A stretch of DNA of 64,000 bases from Neobacillus sp. SuZ13 (GTDB lineage Bacteria > Bacillota > Bacilli > Bacillales > Cytobacillaceae): NCBI RefSeq assembly GCF_030123365.1, contig NZ_CP126107.1, positions 2,031,501 through 2,095,500 on the forward strand, read 5' to 3'. The notes beneath the pieces were generated by a model. That model made no database searches. It was not told the origin of the DNA and saw nothing but the letters and a program-made list of their open reading frames with translations. Of this stretch, positions 35,768-45,791 are shown piece after piece (the stretch's first letter is position 1; each line of letters starts with the position of its first letter). The position numbers and the translations under genes were made by a program.

Positions 35768-36841
35768 ATGAAAAAGTTGTTGTCGGTAGTTATGTTAATA
35801 ACATTGTTATTTTCGTTGGCAGCGTGTGGAAGTAAAAGTACTAGTGGAGATAGCGGATTTGTAGGTATTGCAATGCCTACAAAGTCATCGGAAAGATGGG
35901 TAAGTGACGGTCAAAATATGAAAAAAGAATTTGAAAAGTTAGGGTATAAAGTGGACTTGCAATATGCAGAAGACGTAGTAGAGAATCAGGTATCTCAAAT
36001 CGAGAATATGATTACAAAAGGTGTAAACGTTTTAGTCATTGCGTCAATTGACGGTGAAGCCTTAACAGATGTTTTAGACAAAGCAAACAAGCAAGAAATT
36101 AAAGTCATTGCATATGATCGTTTAATTAAAAACAGCAAATATGTTAGCTACTATGCAACATTTGACAACTTTAAAGTAGGTGTTCAACAAGGCACTTACA
36201 TTGAAGAAAAATTAGGTTTAAAAGCAGGAAAGGGCCCATTCAATATCGAGTTATTTGCAGGCTCACCAGATGATAATAATGCTTATTTCTTCTTTGATGG
36301 CGCCATGTCAATATTAAAACCGTACATTGAATCGGGGAAGTTAGTAGTGAAAAGCGGTCAAAATTCATTTGATCAAGGTGCCACATTAAGATGGGACGGC
36401 GCAGTTGCACAAGCAAGGATGGATAATCTATTAAGTGCTCACTATACTTCCGACAAGGTGGATGCCGTTTTATCTCCATATGATGGAATTAGCATCGGTA
36501 TCATATCATCTTTAAAAGGTGTTGGATATGGATCAGCTGCTAAACCACTTCCTGTTATCACTGGACAAGATGCTGAACTAGCTTCTATTAAATCAATAAT
36601 AAATGGTGAACAAACACAAACAGTGTTTAAAGACACGAGGGAATTGGCCAAAAAAGCCGTTTCTATGGCTGATGCCGTTTTAAAGGGCAAAAAAGCTGAA
36701 GTGAATGATACCAAAACGTACGACAATGGGAAAAAAGTCGTTCCTTCCTATCTATTAGAACCAGTTTCTGTTGATAAAACTAACTATGAGTCTGTACTAG
36801 TTGACTCGGGATATTACAAAAAGGAAGAACTGAGTAAATAA
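35768..36841 (+). CDS. araE: Arabinose ABC transporter, sugar-binding lipoprotein AraE (ChvE-like)
   Basis: The 357-residue lipoprotein has lipobox FSLAACGS (Cys20) and a Peripla_BP_4 domain of the ChvE/multiple-monosaccharide type ([55 protein letters not shown]). It captures sugar outside and delivers it to AraGH. araE here means the binding protein of the Geobacillus araEGH system, not the B. subtilis proton symporter of that name. GGGGCGATTC precedes the ATG. A 16-bp hairpin separates it from the ATPase gene, which typically allows more binding protein than transporter to be made. Confidence 0.9.
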   Translation: MKKLLSVVMLITLLFSLAACGSKSTSGDSGFVGIAMPTKSSERWVSDGQNMKKEFEKLGYKVDLQYAEDVVENQVSQIENMITKGVNVLVIASIDGEALTDVLDKANKQEIKVIAYDRLIKNSKYVSYYATFDNFKVGVQQGTYIEEKLGLKAGKGPFNIELFAGSPDDNNAYFFFDGAMSILKPYIESGKLVVKSGQNSFDQGATLRWDGAVAQARMDNLLSAHYTSDKVDAVLSPYDGISIGIISSLKGVGYGSAAKPLPVITGQDAELASIKSIINGEQTQTVFKDTRELAKKAVSMADAVLKGKKAEVNDTKTYDNGKKVVPSYLLEPVSVDKTNYESVLVDSGYYKKEELSK

Positions 36842-36850
36842 TGAGTAATG

Positions 36851-36898
36851 AAAATGAGTTAGTGACTGTTGATTAAATGTCACTAACTCATTTTATCA
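36851..36898 (+). terminator. Partial terminator or mRNA-stabilising hairpin between araE and araG
   Basis: Perfect 16-bp stem AAAATGAGTTAGTGAC/GTCACTAACTCATTTT (36851-36866, 36879-36894) with a 12-base loop and a weak T tail. It sits exactly at the binding-protein/ATPase boundary. Confidence 0.75.
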
Positions 36899-36920
36899 AA
36901 TTGTGAGGGTGTGGTGAAAT

Positions 36921-38450
36921 TTGTCAAAGATTATTTTAGAAATGAGGAATATTACAAAAGAGTTCCCAGGAGTCAAAGCTCTTCAAAATGTAAATTTAAA
37001 GATAAAAGAGGGAGAAATTCACGCTTTATGTGGAGAGAATGGGGCTGGGAAATCTACATTAATGAAGGTATTGAGTGGTGTCTACCCACATGGTTCGTAC
37101 ACCGGGGACATACTGTTTAATGGAAACGTTTGTAAATTCAAAGACATCAAACAAAGTGAAGAATTAGGGATTGTTATTATTCACCAAGAACTCGCATTGA
37201 TTCCACACCTATCGATTGCTGAAAATATCTTCCTTGGTAACGAACAGGCGAAAAATGGAATTATCAATTGGAATGAAACTGTGTTAAGAACGAGAGAATT
37301 GCTGAAAAAGGTAGGATTAAACGAATCACCAAATACAAAAACGGCAAACTTGGGCGTTGGAAAACAACAATTAACTGAAATAGCGAAGGCACTTTCTAAA
37401 AATGTAAAATTATTAATATTGGATGAACCTACTGCTGCTTTAAATGAACACGACAGTGAAAATCTATTAAATCTGTTATTAGAATTAAAAAAACAAGGCA
37501 TGTCAGCCATTATTATATCGCATAAATTGAATGAAATTTCCAAAGTGGCGGATTCCATCACCATTCTGCGTGACGGTCAAACTGTAGAAACACTAGATAT
37601 GAAGAAAGACAAAATTTCAGAGGATAGAATTATCAAGGGAATGGTTGGAAGAGAATTAACGAATCGCTATCCAAAAAGGGAAGCGAAAATAGGAAATACT
37701 ATTTTTGAAGTGAAAAACTGGAATGTCTTTCACCCATTGCATACGAATCAAAAATCTATTGATGATGTGAATTTTCATATTCGTAAAGGTGAGATTGTTG
37801 GTATAGCCGGCTTGATGGGTGCCGGAAGAACTGAGCTGGCAATGAGTATCTTTGGAAAATCGTACGGAAAGAAAATAACAGGACAAATATTTAAGGATAA
37901 TAAAGAAATCCATTTGAATAATGTTAGTCAGGCAATTGAACATGGAATCGCTTATGTTTCTGAAGATCGAAAGGGAAACGGGCTCATTTTAATGGATGAC
38001 ATTAAACAAAACATTACATTAGCCAGTCTAAATAAGATAACAAATAAATTTGTTATTAATAAGAATCAAGAAATTATTGAATCGGAACAATTCCGTGAAA
38101 AATTAAAGATCAAAACTCCAAGTATTTATCAGAAAACTGGAAATCTTAGTGGTGGAAATCAACAAAAAGTTGTATTAAGTAAATGGATTTTTTCAGAGCC
38201 TGACATTTTGATTTTAGATGAACCTACCCGCGGCATAGATGTAGGCGCAAAGTATGAAATATATACGATTATTAATCAGTTGGCTTCAGATGGAAAAGGG
38301 ATTTTAGTTATTTCTTCAGAATTACCAGAAATTCTTGGAATTTGTGACCGAGTGTATGTAATGAATGAAGGCAGAATAACTGGTGAAGTTTCCAAAGAAG
38401 AAGCAACTCAGGAACGTATTATGAAATATATGACTAGAAGTAGAGTTTAG
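36921..38450 (+). CDS. araG: Arabinose ABC transporter ATPase AraG (tandem ATP-binding domains)
   Basis: The 509-residue protein starts at TTG 36921. It carries two fused nucleotide-binding domains as in RbsA/MglA/AraG. Domain 1 (5-240): Walker [10 protein letters not shown], Walker [12 protein letters not shown]. Domain 2 (260-505): degenerate Walker [10 protein letters not shown], signature [14 protein letters not shown], Walker [14 protein letters not shown]. The asymmetry, with a weakened second P-loop, is normal in this carbohydrate-uptake class. It energises uptake through AraH and follows the hairpin at 36851. Confidence 0.93.
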   Translation: MSKIILEMRNITKEFPGVKALQNVNLKIKEGEIHALCGENGAGKSTLMKVLSGVYPHGSYTGDILFNGNVCKFKDIKQSEELGIVIIHQELALIPHLSIAENIFLGNEQAKNGIINWNETVLRTRELLKKVGLNESPNTKTANLGVGKQQLTEIAKALSKNVKLLILDEPTAALNEHDSENLLNLLLELKKQGMSAIIISHKLNEISKVADSITILRDGQTVETLDMKKDKISEDRIIKGMVGRELTNRYPKREAKIGNTIFEVKNWNVFHPLHTNQKSIDDVNFHIRKGEIVGIAGLMGAGRTELAMSIFGKSYGKKITGQIFKDNKEIHLNNVSQAIEHGIAYVSEDRKGNGLILMDDIKQNITLASLNKITNKFVINKNQEIIESEQFREKLKIKTPSIYQKTGNLSGGNQQKVVLSKWIFSEPDILILDEPTRGIDVGAKYEIYTIINQLASDGKGILVISSELPEILGICDRVYVMNEGRITGEVSKEEATQERIMKYMTRSRV

Positions 38451-38463
38451 GGGGTAGGAAAAC

Positions 38464-39687
38464 ATGCAAACAATAACGCATAAAACAGCGGAAAACGAGA
38501 AAGCTGCAGACCGTGAACCGAAAGGAAATTTGCTTTCTCAATTGTTCAAAAATAATATGAGACAATACAGCATGATACTGGCACTAGTTTCAATTATGAT
38601 TCTTTTCCAGGTTCTAACTGATGGAATTTTGTTAAGGCCGTTAAATATAACAAACTTAATCTTGCAAAATAGCTATATATTAGTGTTGGCAATTGGTATG
38701 ATTTTAGTAATAATTACCGGCCATATTGACCTATCGGTAGGTTCAATAGCTGCATTTATCGGAGCGATATCAGCAATTTTAATGGTAAATCATGAAGTCC
38801 CAACATCAGTTGCAATTATTATCTCGTTATTAATTGGTGCGCTTATTGGTGCCTGGCAAGGATTTTGGGTGGCCTATGTAAAAATTCCTGCCTTTATTGT
38901 TACTCTAGCAGGTATGCTTTTGTTTAGAGGATTAACTATGGTAGTGTTAGAGGGCAAATCAATCTCTCCTTTTCCTGAAGCATTTCAAAAAATCAGCTCT
39001 GGTTTCATTCCGGATGTGTTTAACGGAGCCAACCTTCATATTTTAACTCTTGTAATTGGAGCGCTGCTATCAGTAATTCTAATTTTCAATGAACTGAAAA
39101 CTAGAAAAACAGAAATAAAATACAATTTCGATGTTTCACCTGCAGGAATTTTCATTTTGAAGATTATTGCATTAGTTGCGTTAATCAATGTATTTGTTTA
39201 TGTTCTTGCTACATATGAAGGAATTCCAAATATTTTGGTTATCTTGGCTTTATTAATCTTGGCTTATCAATTTATTACCACAAAAACAATAGCAGGGCGT
39301 CACATTTATGCGATCGGTGGAAATGAAAAAGCAGCTCAGTTATCTGGGGTAAAAACTAAGCGTGTAACATTTTGGGTCTTTGTAAATATGGGAGTGTTAT
39401 CTGCGCTATCTGGACTTCTGTTTGCTGCAAGATTAAACGCTGCAACACCTAGAGCAGGAAATCTTTTTGAATTAGATGCAATTGCGGCATGTTTTATTGG
39501 TGGGGCTTCAGCATATGGTGGAATCGGTACGGTGCCAGGTGCTATTATTGGCGGTCTGGTTATGGGTGTCATGAATAACGGAATGTCCATCCTAGGTTTA
39601 GGCATAGATTGGCAGCAAGGTATCAAAGGGCTTGTATTATTAGCTGCTGTAGCTTTTGATATTTATAATAAAAATAAATCTTCATAA
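38464..39687 (+). CDS. araH: Arabinose ABC transporter permease AraH
   Basis: The 407-residue permease of the branched-chain/ribose family (BPD_transp_2) has about ten helices. The ITGHIDLSVGSIAAFIGA segment (near 78-95) is the family signature, and AAQLSGVKTKRVTFWVF (near 295) the cytoplasmic coupling loop. It is of the XylH/GguB subtype, longer than RbsC, with an extra helical insertion (190-265). It is encoded 14 bases after araG with GGGGGTAGG as ribosome binding site, and closed by a terminator at 39702. Confidence 0.93.
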   Translation: MQTITHKTAENEKAADREPKGNLLSQLFKNNMRQYSMILALVSIMILFQVLTDGILLRPLNITNLILQNSYILVLAIGMILVIITGHIDLSVGSIAAFIGAISAILMVNHEVPTSVAIIISLLIGALIGAWQGFWVAYVKIPAFIVTLAGMLLFRGLTMVVLEGKSISPFPEAFQKISSGFIPDVFNGANLHILTLVIGALLSVILIFNELKTRKTEIKYNFDVSPAGIFILKIIALVALINVFVYVLATYEGIPNILVILALLILAYQFITTKTIAGRHIYAIGGNEKAAQLSGVKTKRVTFWVFVNMGVLSALSGLLFAARLNAATPRAGNLFELDAIAACFIGGASAYGGIGTVPGAIIGGLVMGVMNNGMSILGLGIDWQQGIKGLVLLAAVAFDIYNKNKSS

Positions 39688-39701
39688 TTAAGTCTCTAAT
39701 G

Positions 39702-39750
39702 AATAGACCTCAAAACCATTATATATCTGGTTTGGGGTCTATTTTTCATT
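39702..39750 (+). terminator. Terminator of araEGH
   Basis: AATAGACCTCAAAACCA/TGGTTTGGGGTCTATT stem and TTTTT. Nearly the same sequence as the hairpin at 26043. Confidence 0.85.
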
Positions 39751-39853
39751 ATTGACAAATTTAATTAGGGCAATGACTCTTACCAGTCTATTATCCTAGT
39801 TCCGTGTTTTAGTAATACAATCCCATCATACTTCATCAAAAAATAGCCAATTT

Positions 39854-39907
39854 TTATAAACAATCCATGTTATTTATAAATACAGTTTTTGTTTTTATTT
39901 TTAAAAT
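39854..39907 (+). promoter_or_regulatory. Paired TTATAAA promoter element, 1504-residue GH43 gene
   Basis: Half-sites TTATAAA at 39854 and 39874 (20 bp apart) with following TACA, then -10 TAAAAT at 39902 (28 bp from the second half-site start). Confidence 0.7.
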
Positions 39908-39973
39908 TATCTAAAAGAGAAAGGAGTATAGCTTCCTGTAAAAAGAGTGCAGAAAAAATAGAGGAGGAAAGAA

Positions 39974-42900
39974 ATGAAAGGTAGGCAGTATTTTTCATTA
40001 TTTTTATCTGTATTAATGGTTTTTTCACTGATTCCAAAACCGGTAATTCAAGCGGAGGAGATTGGCAGTACAGAAAATCGCTTAATCGCTCACTATGATC
40101 TGTCGAGAGCGGATGGTAAGTTGACAGATGTTACGAACAATGGATTTGACGCAGAATATGTTGGGTTTCAAGATGGAGATTTCTTAGAAGAACAAGGCGA
40201 TACAATTCTGAACTTCACGGGAGATAAGTCTAAATATGTAAAATTACCAAGAGGACTTATTGATGATGAAACCTTTACAATTGAAACCAAATTTAGCACT
40301 TCAACGAGTGCTGGCCATTGGCTATACGCCCTTGGGACAAAGGAAGGTTCTTGGCCAAATGTTAACAATTATATCTTTTTAAATCCAAAACAAGGAAACG
40401 GAACGACTCGTTTTGGGATTAAAAATTCTAGCACGGAACTTCTTTTTCAAAATGCAACAATTAAGACAGGTGAATATAATACATTCACAGCAACATTTAA
40501 AGAGGGAGAAATAATCCTTTATTTAAATGGACAACTAGTAGGAATACTGCCACATACGTATAAGGTAATGGATATTCTTGCAACTGGGACAGACCCTACA
40601 GCTAATTTTATCGGCTATATTGGTAAATCCTTGTACACAGCTGATGCAGCATTTACTGGAAAATTAGCTGATTTTAAGGTATATAACTATACATTATCAG
40701 CAGAAGAGGTAAAACTGAATGCTGGTTTATCAGATGAGGAAATTGTTGCATTAACAAAAGCTAACTTAACAATTCCAAATGCTGATGACATTCGTGGAAA
40801 CATTACATTACCTACAAGTACGGATAAAGATGCAACAATTACTTGGGAAACGGACAATGCAGCAGTTGTAAATGTAAATGAAAGAATCAATGAAGATTAC
40901 TATAAGACTCCTGCTGGTGTTGTAACAAGACAGGAAACTGATACGAAGGTAACATTGACAGCAACAATCAAATATAAGGGAATAAGCGATACAAAGCAAA
41001 TACCACTTATAGTTAAGGCTAAACCTGCAAAAAAGAATTTCACATCGTATTTATTTGCTCACTTTACAGGTGAAAGTGCAAATGGAGAACAGATGTATTT
41101 TGCTAGCAGTAAAGATGGTTTGCACTGGAAAGATTTAAATGAGGGTGAACCAGTATTAACGTCTGATGTAGGTGAAAAGGGTGTACGTGACCCGTCTATC
41201 ATACGCTCAGCCGAGGGTGACAAATTCTACATTATTGCAACAGATTTAAGAATTGCCAGCGGAAAAGGCTGGGGTGCCGCACAAACGGCTGGAAGCAAAT
41301 CTCTGATCATTTGGGAGTCTAAAAATTTAGTAAATTGGTCTAAACCAAGAATGGTAGAGGTAGCTCCACCCAATGCAGGTGATGCATGGGCACCAGAAGC
41401 ATTTTATGACGAAAAGACAGGAGAATACGTAGTATTCTGGGCTTCAACTGTGAAGAATGACCAAGGGGTATACGAACCACATAACATCTATTATGCAAAG
41501 ACAAGAGATTTTTATACTTTCACAGAACCAAAGATGTTCATTGATCGTCCTGGTAGTCAGCATATTATTGATACAACCATTATTGAAGATGGGAATTTGT
41601 ATTACCGTTATTCAGGGGATGGTCAAATTACGATTGAAAAAAGTAATCAAATTCTAGGTGAGTGGTCAAAAATTGGTACCATTCAATCTTCAACAGGATT
41701 AACAGGGTCCGACGTTGAAGGGCCATTAATTTATAAATTCAATGATAGAAATGCCTGGAATTTAATGGTCGATCAGTATGCGGCTGGAAAAGGTTATCTT
41801 CCATTAATTACATCTGATTTAGCAAGCGGCCAGTTCACAAAATTAACAACTGCAGACTATTCTTTGGGTTCTAACCGTAAGAGACATGGATCAGTACTTA
41901 ATCTAACACAAGAAGAGTACAATGCTGTAATGTCGCAATGGGATAAGGTCGTCAATGTTCCTGATGAAGAAGAACAAGAACAGCCAATACTTGAGTATAA
42001 CTTTGATACAGTCACTACAGACAAGACGATCCATGATAATTCGGGAAATAACCATACAGGTACATTGAATGGAAATGCAACTTATGTGACAGATAGCGAA
42101 AAGGTTTCAAAGGCATTATATCTAGATGGAACAACTAATACTTTTGCCGCCTTTCCGGCAGGTTTCTTTGATGGAAGAAATACTGTGACTATCTCTATGG
42201 ATATTAAACCGGAAACGGTTTCAGGAAACTTCTTTACCTTTGCCATAGGTAAGAATGACCAAAAATATATGTTCCTAAGAACACGCGATACAGAAATAAG
42301 AAATGCGATGACGACTACTAGCTGGTCATCTGAACAGGAGGTAAAAGCGAATACCACTTCTATTAAGAGCAAGTGGTTCAACATCAAACTTGTCATTTCA
42401 CCTACAAGCATGTCCATGTATAAGGACGGGATCCTTGTAGCTGAAAATAGCAATGTAACAGTATCAATGACAGACTTAGGTGCACAATTATCAACATTTT
42501 TAGGTAAATCCTTTTACTCAGGAGACCAATACTTCAAAGGTTATTTCGACAACGTAAAAGTGTATAATCGTATACTTTCAGAAGCCGAAATTCTAGAAAT
42601 GTCTATTCAATCGACTGGAATTGGTAATTTTGTAGTACCTGGTCAAAAAGGTCAAGCTGAAATAGATTCAAAATCACATAGAATTACAGTTCCTGTTAAA
42701 GAAGGGCAAGGTTTGGATATAACTAATTTGGCTCCAACTATAACTATTAAACCTGGATCTACCGTAAGTCCAATGTCAGGCGAAGGACAGGACTTTACTA
42801 ATCCTATTACCTATACGGTGACGGATAAGGATGGAAATAAACAGGAATGGATTGTGAGTTTGAAAGTATATCCATCAGGTACATTGCCAGGACTTTATGC

Positions 42901-44488
42901 AGATCCACAGATCGCTGTTTTCGGTGATACTTATTATATTTATCCTACAACAGATGGCTTTACCGGTTGGTCAGGTTCTCAATTTAAAGCATTCTCCTCT
43001 AAAGATTTAATAAATTGGAAGGACGAGGGTGTAATCTTAGATTTAGCAACTGACGATGTTACATGGGCAGATAAGCGCGCGTGGGCACCGGCAATCGCAG
43101 AAAAGAATGGTAAATATTATTACTATTTCTGTGCAGACGCCAACATTGGTGTAGCAACAGCACCAACACCAACAGGACCATTTAAAGATGCTTTAGGCAA
43201 ACCATTGGTGCCAAGTGGAAAATATTCGGGCCAAGCTATTGATCCATACGTATTTACAGATGATAATGGCGAATCGTACTTTTATTGGGGTAATGGTGAT
43301 CTCTATGCTGCTAAGCTAAATGATGATATGGTTTCTTTTGAAAGTACTCCTGTCAAGATGACCCCGCCTAATTTTAGAGAGGGATCTGTTGTATTTAAAA
43401 GAAACGGTACTTATTACTTAATGTGGTCAGAAGATGATACTGGTAGCGAGAATTATCAGGTTGCTTATGCAACAGGGACATCTCCAATGGGACCATGGAC
43501 AAAAAAAGGTGTCATTCTGAGTAAAGATTTAAGCCTTGGAATCAAAGGGCCAGGTCATAACTCTATTTTAAACATCCCAGGCACGGATGAATATTATATT
43601 GTTTATGCACGGCATGAAATGCCTGATGGCAACGGTTTTAACCGTGAAGTGGTGATTGATAAGATGGAATTTAACGAAGATGGCACTATAAAGCCAGTAA
43701 AACCAACCTTAACAGGTATTACTGATCCAGTTTATGTAGATTCAGAAGGTCCTGTAGGGAAGTTTACGATAAATTCTGGTGTTGAATTTACAAAAGACCC
43801 CAATGTTACACTATCACTTGAAGCAACCGATAAACTAAGTGGAGTGAACCAGGTTCGTTTTTCCACCAATGCTAAGGATTGGACAGAATGGGAAGAGTAT
43901 AAGCCAGCAAAAGAATTAAACTTGCCTTTAGGAGATGGGCAGAAGACTGTTTACGTTGAATTTAACGACCACGCGGGAAATGTCAGTGACAGGTATCAAC
44001 AAAAGATAACCCTTGATACGACAGCCCCTGTGATTAAATTTATTGGACTACAGGATACTTATTCCGTTGATTCATTGATTAAAATCACTTGCAGTTCAAG
44101 TGATGATTTGTCCGGAATTGAATCAAAAGAATGTCCAAGTGTCGAAGGACCTGCCTATAGCTTCGAGTTAGGGATTAATAAAATCATTGCATCAGCCACA
44201 GATAAAGCTGGTAATACGGCGAAAGTCGAAACTGAGTTTAAGGTGACGGTAGATTTTGATAGTCTAGGCAAGTTGACTCAATCTTTTGTAAGTAATGATG
44301 GGGTTTCAAATTCGCTAGTGACGAAACTTCAATCAGCTAAAGAAGCAGCTGCCAAAGGAAATAAACAGGCCGTAGATGGTAAACTGAGGGCATTTGAAAA
44401 TGAGTTGTCTGCTCAAATGGGGAAAACACTCACTGATAAACAGGCAAATATTTTGATTGCTTTTTCTGGGAAGCTGTATTTAGATTAA
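39974..44488 (+). CDS. Secreted bifunctional enzyme with two GH43 domains, LamG and FIMAH modules
   Basis: The 1504-residue exported protein has: signal peptide (1-27), LamG domain (33-245), atrophied bacterial Ig (250-350), GH43 domain 1 (355-660; EKGVRDPSII, DAWAPEAFYD, SDVEGPLIYK), LamG domain 2 (665-880), a cadherin-like/DUF5018-type beta domain (885-970), GH43 domain 2 (975-1270; GLYADPQIAV, SGQAIDPYVF, FREGSVVFK), an OmpL47-like Ig repeat (1280-1365), an Ig-like cap (TTAPVIKFIG, with a CSSS...CPS pair) and a C-terminal FIMAH-type helical module (1430-1504). Each GH43 domain keeps the (A/R)DP Asp, the second Asp and the acid Glu, so both should be active. They belong to different GH43 subgroups. 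No LPXTG or SLH anchor. Confidence 0.85.
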   Translation: MKGRQYFSLFLSVLMVFSLIPKPVIQAEEIGSTENRLIAHYDLSRADGKLTDVTNNGFDAEYVGFQDGDFLEEQGDTILNFTGDKSKYVKLPRGLIDDETFTIETKFSTSTSAGHWLYALGTKEGSWPNVNNYIFLNPKQGNGTTRFGIKNSSTELLFQNATIKTGEYNTFTATFKEGEIILYLNGQLVGILPHTYKVMDILATGTDPTANFIGYIGKSLYTADAAFTGKLADFKVYNYTLSAEEVKLNAGLSDEEIVALTKANLTIPNADDIRGNITLPTSTDKDATITWETDNAAVVNVNERINEDYYKTPAGVVTRQETDTKVTLTATIKYKGISDTKQIPLIVKAKPAKKNFTSYLFAHFTGESANGEQMYFASSKDGLHWKDLNEGEPVLTSDVGEKGVRDPSIIRSAEGDKFYIIATDLRIASGKGWGAAQTAGSKSLIIWESKNLVNWSKPRMVEVAPPNAGDAWAPEAFYDEKTGEYVVFWASTVKNDQGVYEPHNIYYAKTRDFYTFTEPKMFIDRPGSQHIIDTTIIEDGNLYYRYSGDGQITIEKSNQILGEWSKIGTIQSSTGLTGSDVEGPLIYKFNDRNAWNLMVDQYAAGKGYLPLITSDLASGQFTKLTTADYSLGSNRKRHGSVLNLTQEEYNAVMSQWDKVVNVPDEEEQEQPILEYNFDTVTTDKTIHDNSGNNHTGTLNGNATYVTDSEKVSKALYLDGTTNTFAAFPAGFFDGRNTVTISMDIKPETVSGNFFTFAIGKNDQKYMFLRTRDTEIRNAMTTTSWSSEQEVKANTTSIKSKWFNIKLVISPTSMSMYKDGILVAENSNVTVSMTDLGAQLSTFLGKSFYSGDQYFKGYFDNVKVYNRILSEAEILEMSIQSTGIGNFVVPGQKGQAEIDSKSHRITVPVKEGQGLDITNLAPTITIKPGSTVSPMSGEGQDFTNPITYTVTDKDGNKQEWIVSLKVYPSGTLPGLYADPQIAVFGDTYYIYPTTDGFTGWSGSQFKAFSSKDLINWKDEGVILDLATDDVTWADKRAWAPAIAEKNGKYYYYFCADANIGVATAPTPTGPFKDALGKPLVPSGKYSGQAIDPYVFTDDNGESYFYWGNGDLYAAKLNDDMVSFESTPVKMTPPNFREGSVVFKRNGTYYLMWSEDDTGSENYQVAYATGTSPMGPWTKKGVILSKDLSLGIKGPGHNSILNIPGTDEYYIVYARHEMPDGNGFNREVVIDKMEFNEDGTIKPVKPTLTGITDPVYVDSEGPVGKFTINSGVEFTKDPNVTLSLEATDKLSGVNQVRFSTNAKDWTEWEEYKPAKELNLPLGDGQKTVYVEFNDHAGNVSDRYQQKITLDTTAPVIKFIGLQDTYSVDSLIKITCSSSDDLSGIESKECPSVEGPAYSFELGINKIIASATDKAGNTAKVETEFKVTVDFDSLGKLTQSFVSNDGVSNSLVTKLQSAKEAAAKGNKQAVDGKLRAFENELSAQMGKTLTDKQANILIAFSGKLYLD

Positions 44489-44514
44489 ACCCACAGATCG
44501 ATAGTTAAAACCAA

Positions 44515-44553
44515 AAACAATAACTGTTTCTTTAAACAGTTATTGTTTTTTTA
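44515..44553 (+). terminator. Terminator after the double-GH43 gene
   Basis: AAACAATAACTGTTT/AAACAGTTATTGTTT stem, tiny loop and TTTTTTT. Confidence 0.92.
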
Positions 44554-44621
44554 TGCACGCATTGTTCCTAGTAATCTTTTATTCCTTAATTTATAAAATG
44601 AAGCAAAAAGAATGCGGAATA

Positions 44622-44675
44622 TTATAAAAAAATGCATTTCATTGAAAATACATTACTAGGAAATCTTTCTATAAT
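44622..44675 (+). promoter_or_regulatory. Paired TTATAAA promoter element, ytfQRT-yjfF
   Basis: Half-sites TTATAAA at 44622 and TTGAAAA at 44642 (20 bp apart), then -10 TATAAT at 44670 (28 bp from the second half-site start). Half-site 2 is the same variant as at araEGH. Confidence 0.75.
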
Positions 44676-44709
44676 TAACATAGATTCAAATATTAAAGGG
44701 GGAAGTCAA

Positions 44710-45711
44710 ATGAAAAAATTAAAAAAATTGTTTACTGCGTTGATTTCAACAGCAACTGCGATCTCATTAATGACAGGATGCGCTGCTGGAAACAACCAAC
44801 AGGCAAGTAGTGGATCAGGCGGTGGGAAAGATGGCAAGATTGTCGTTGGTTTTTCACAAGTAGGAGCTGAAAGCGAGTGGAGAACAGCTAATACTAAGTC
44901 AGTCAAAGAAAGTGCAGAAAAAGATCCACAAATCGAGTTAAAGTTCTCAGATGCCCAGCAAAAACAGGAAAACCAAATTAAAGCCATCCGTTCGTTTATT
45001 GCTCAGAAGGTGGATGTAATCGCTTTCTCTCCTGTTGTTCAAACAGGTTTTGATACAGTTCTTCAAGAAGCGAAAACGGCCGGTATTCCTGTTATTTTAA
45101 CTGACCGTGCTGTAGATGCCGATCCATACCTTTATAAAACGATGATTGGATCAGATTTCGTTGAGGAAGGCAAGAAAGCGGCACAATGGATGTTGGACAA
45201 TATAAAGACGGATAAGCCTGTAAATATCGTTGAGCTCCAAGGAACGGTAGGTTCTGCTCCAGCCATTGACCGAAAAGCTGGTTTTGAAGAAGTAATCAAA
45301 GCTCATACGAATTATAAAATTATTAAATCTCAAACAGGTGACTTTACCCGTACTAAAGGTAAAGAAGTAATGGAAGCATTCTTAAAGTCTGAAGGAAAAA
45401 ATATCAATGTCGTATACTCTCACAATGACGATATGGCAATTGGTGCAATTCAAGCGATTGAAGAATATGGCTTAATTCCAGGGAAAGATATCAAAATCAT
45501 TTCCATGGATGGTGTAAAAGGAGCTTTTGAAGCAATGATGGCTGGTAAATTAAATGCTTCTATCGAGTGTAACCCTTTATTAGGAGACCAATTGATGCAA
45601 GCAATTAAAGATGTTATAGCAGGAAAAGAGTTACCAAAATGGATTAAGACAGAAGAAGGCATCTTTGATACTACTAATGCAGCGAAGGAATTCCCTAATC
45701 GACAATACTAA
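44710..45711 (+). CDS. ytfQ: Furanose-type ABC transporter, binding lipoprotein (YtfQ-like)
   Basis: The 333-residue lipoprotein starts at ATG 44710 (AAAGGGGGAAG upstream); a longer in-frame start at 44632 overlaps the promoter elements and is rejected. Lipobox SLMTGCAA. Its Peripla_BP_4 domain is of the YtfQ type: GFSQVGAESEWRTANTKSV, VDVIAFSPVVQTGFDT, SHNDDMAIGAIQAIEEYG, ECNPLLGDQLM. E. coli YtfQ binds galactofuranose. In this locus L-arabinofuranose or short arabinosides are plausible ligands (inference). Its close relative is the second domain of the sensor protein at 24070. Confidence 0.9.
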   Translation: MKKLKKLFTALISTATAISLMTGCAAGNNQQASSGSGGGKDGKIVVGFSQVGAESEWRTANTKSVKESAEKDPQIELKFSDAQQKQENQIKAIRSFIAQKVDVIAFSPVVQTGFDTVLQEAKTAGIPVILTDRAVDADPYLYKTMIGSDFVEEGKKAAQWMLDNIKTDKPVNIVELQGTVGSAPAIDRKAGFEEVIKAHTNYKIIKSQTGDFTRTKGKEVMEAFLKSEGKNINVVYSHNDDMAIGAIQAIEEYGLIPGKDIKIISMDGVKGAFEAMMAGKLNASIECNPLLGDQLMQAIKDVIAGKELPKWIKTEEGIFDTTNAAKEFPNRQY

Positions 45712-45722
45712 AAGCTATTTTC

Positions 45723-45757
45723 GATATAGGAGTTCTCTTGATAGGGAACTCCTATAT
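45723..45757 (+). terminator. Hairpin between the ytfQ- and ytfR-like genes
   Basis: ATATAGGAGTTC/GAACTCCTATAT stem with a loop of about 10 bases and no strong T tract. It occupies the same position as the hairpin after araE and probably tunes the binding-protein:transporter ratio. Confidence 0.6.
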
Positions 45758-45791
45758 TACTCATAAAATAAACAAAAGGAGCATTATACCA

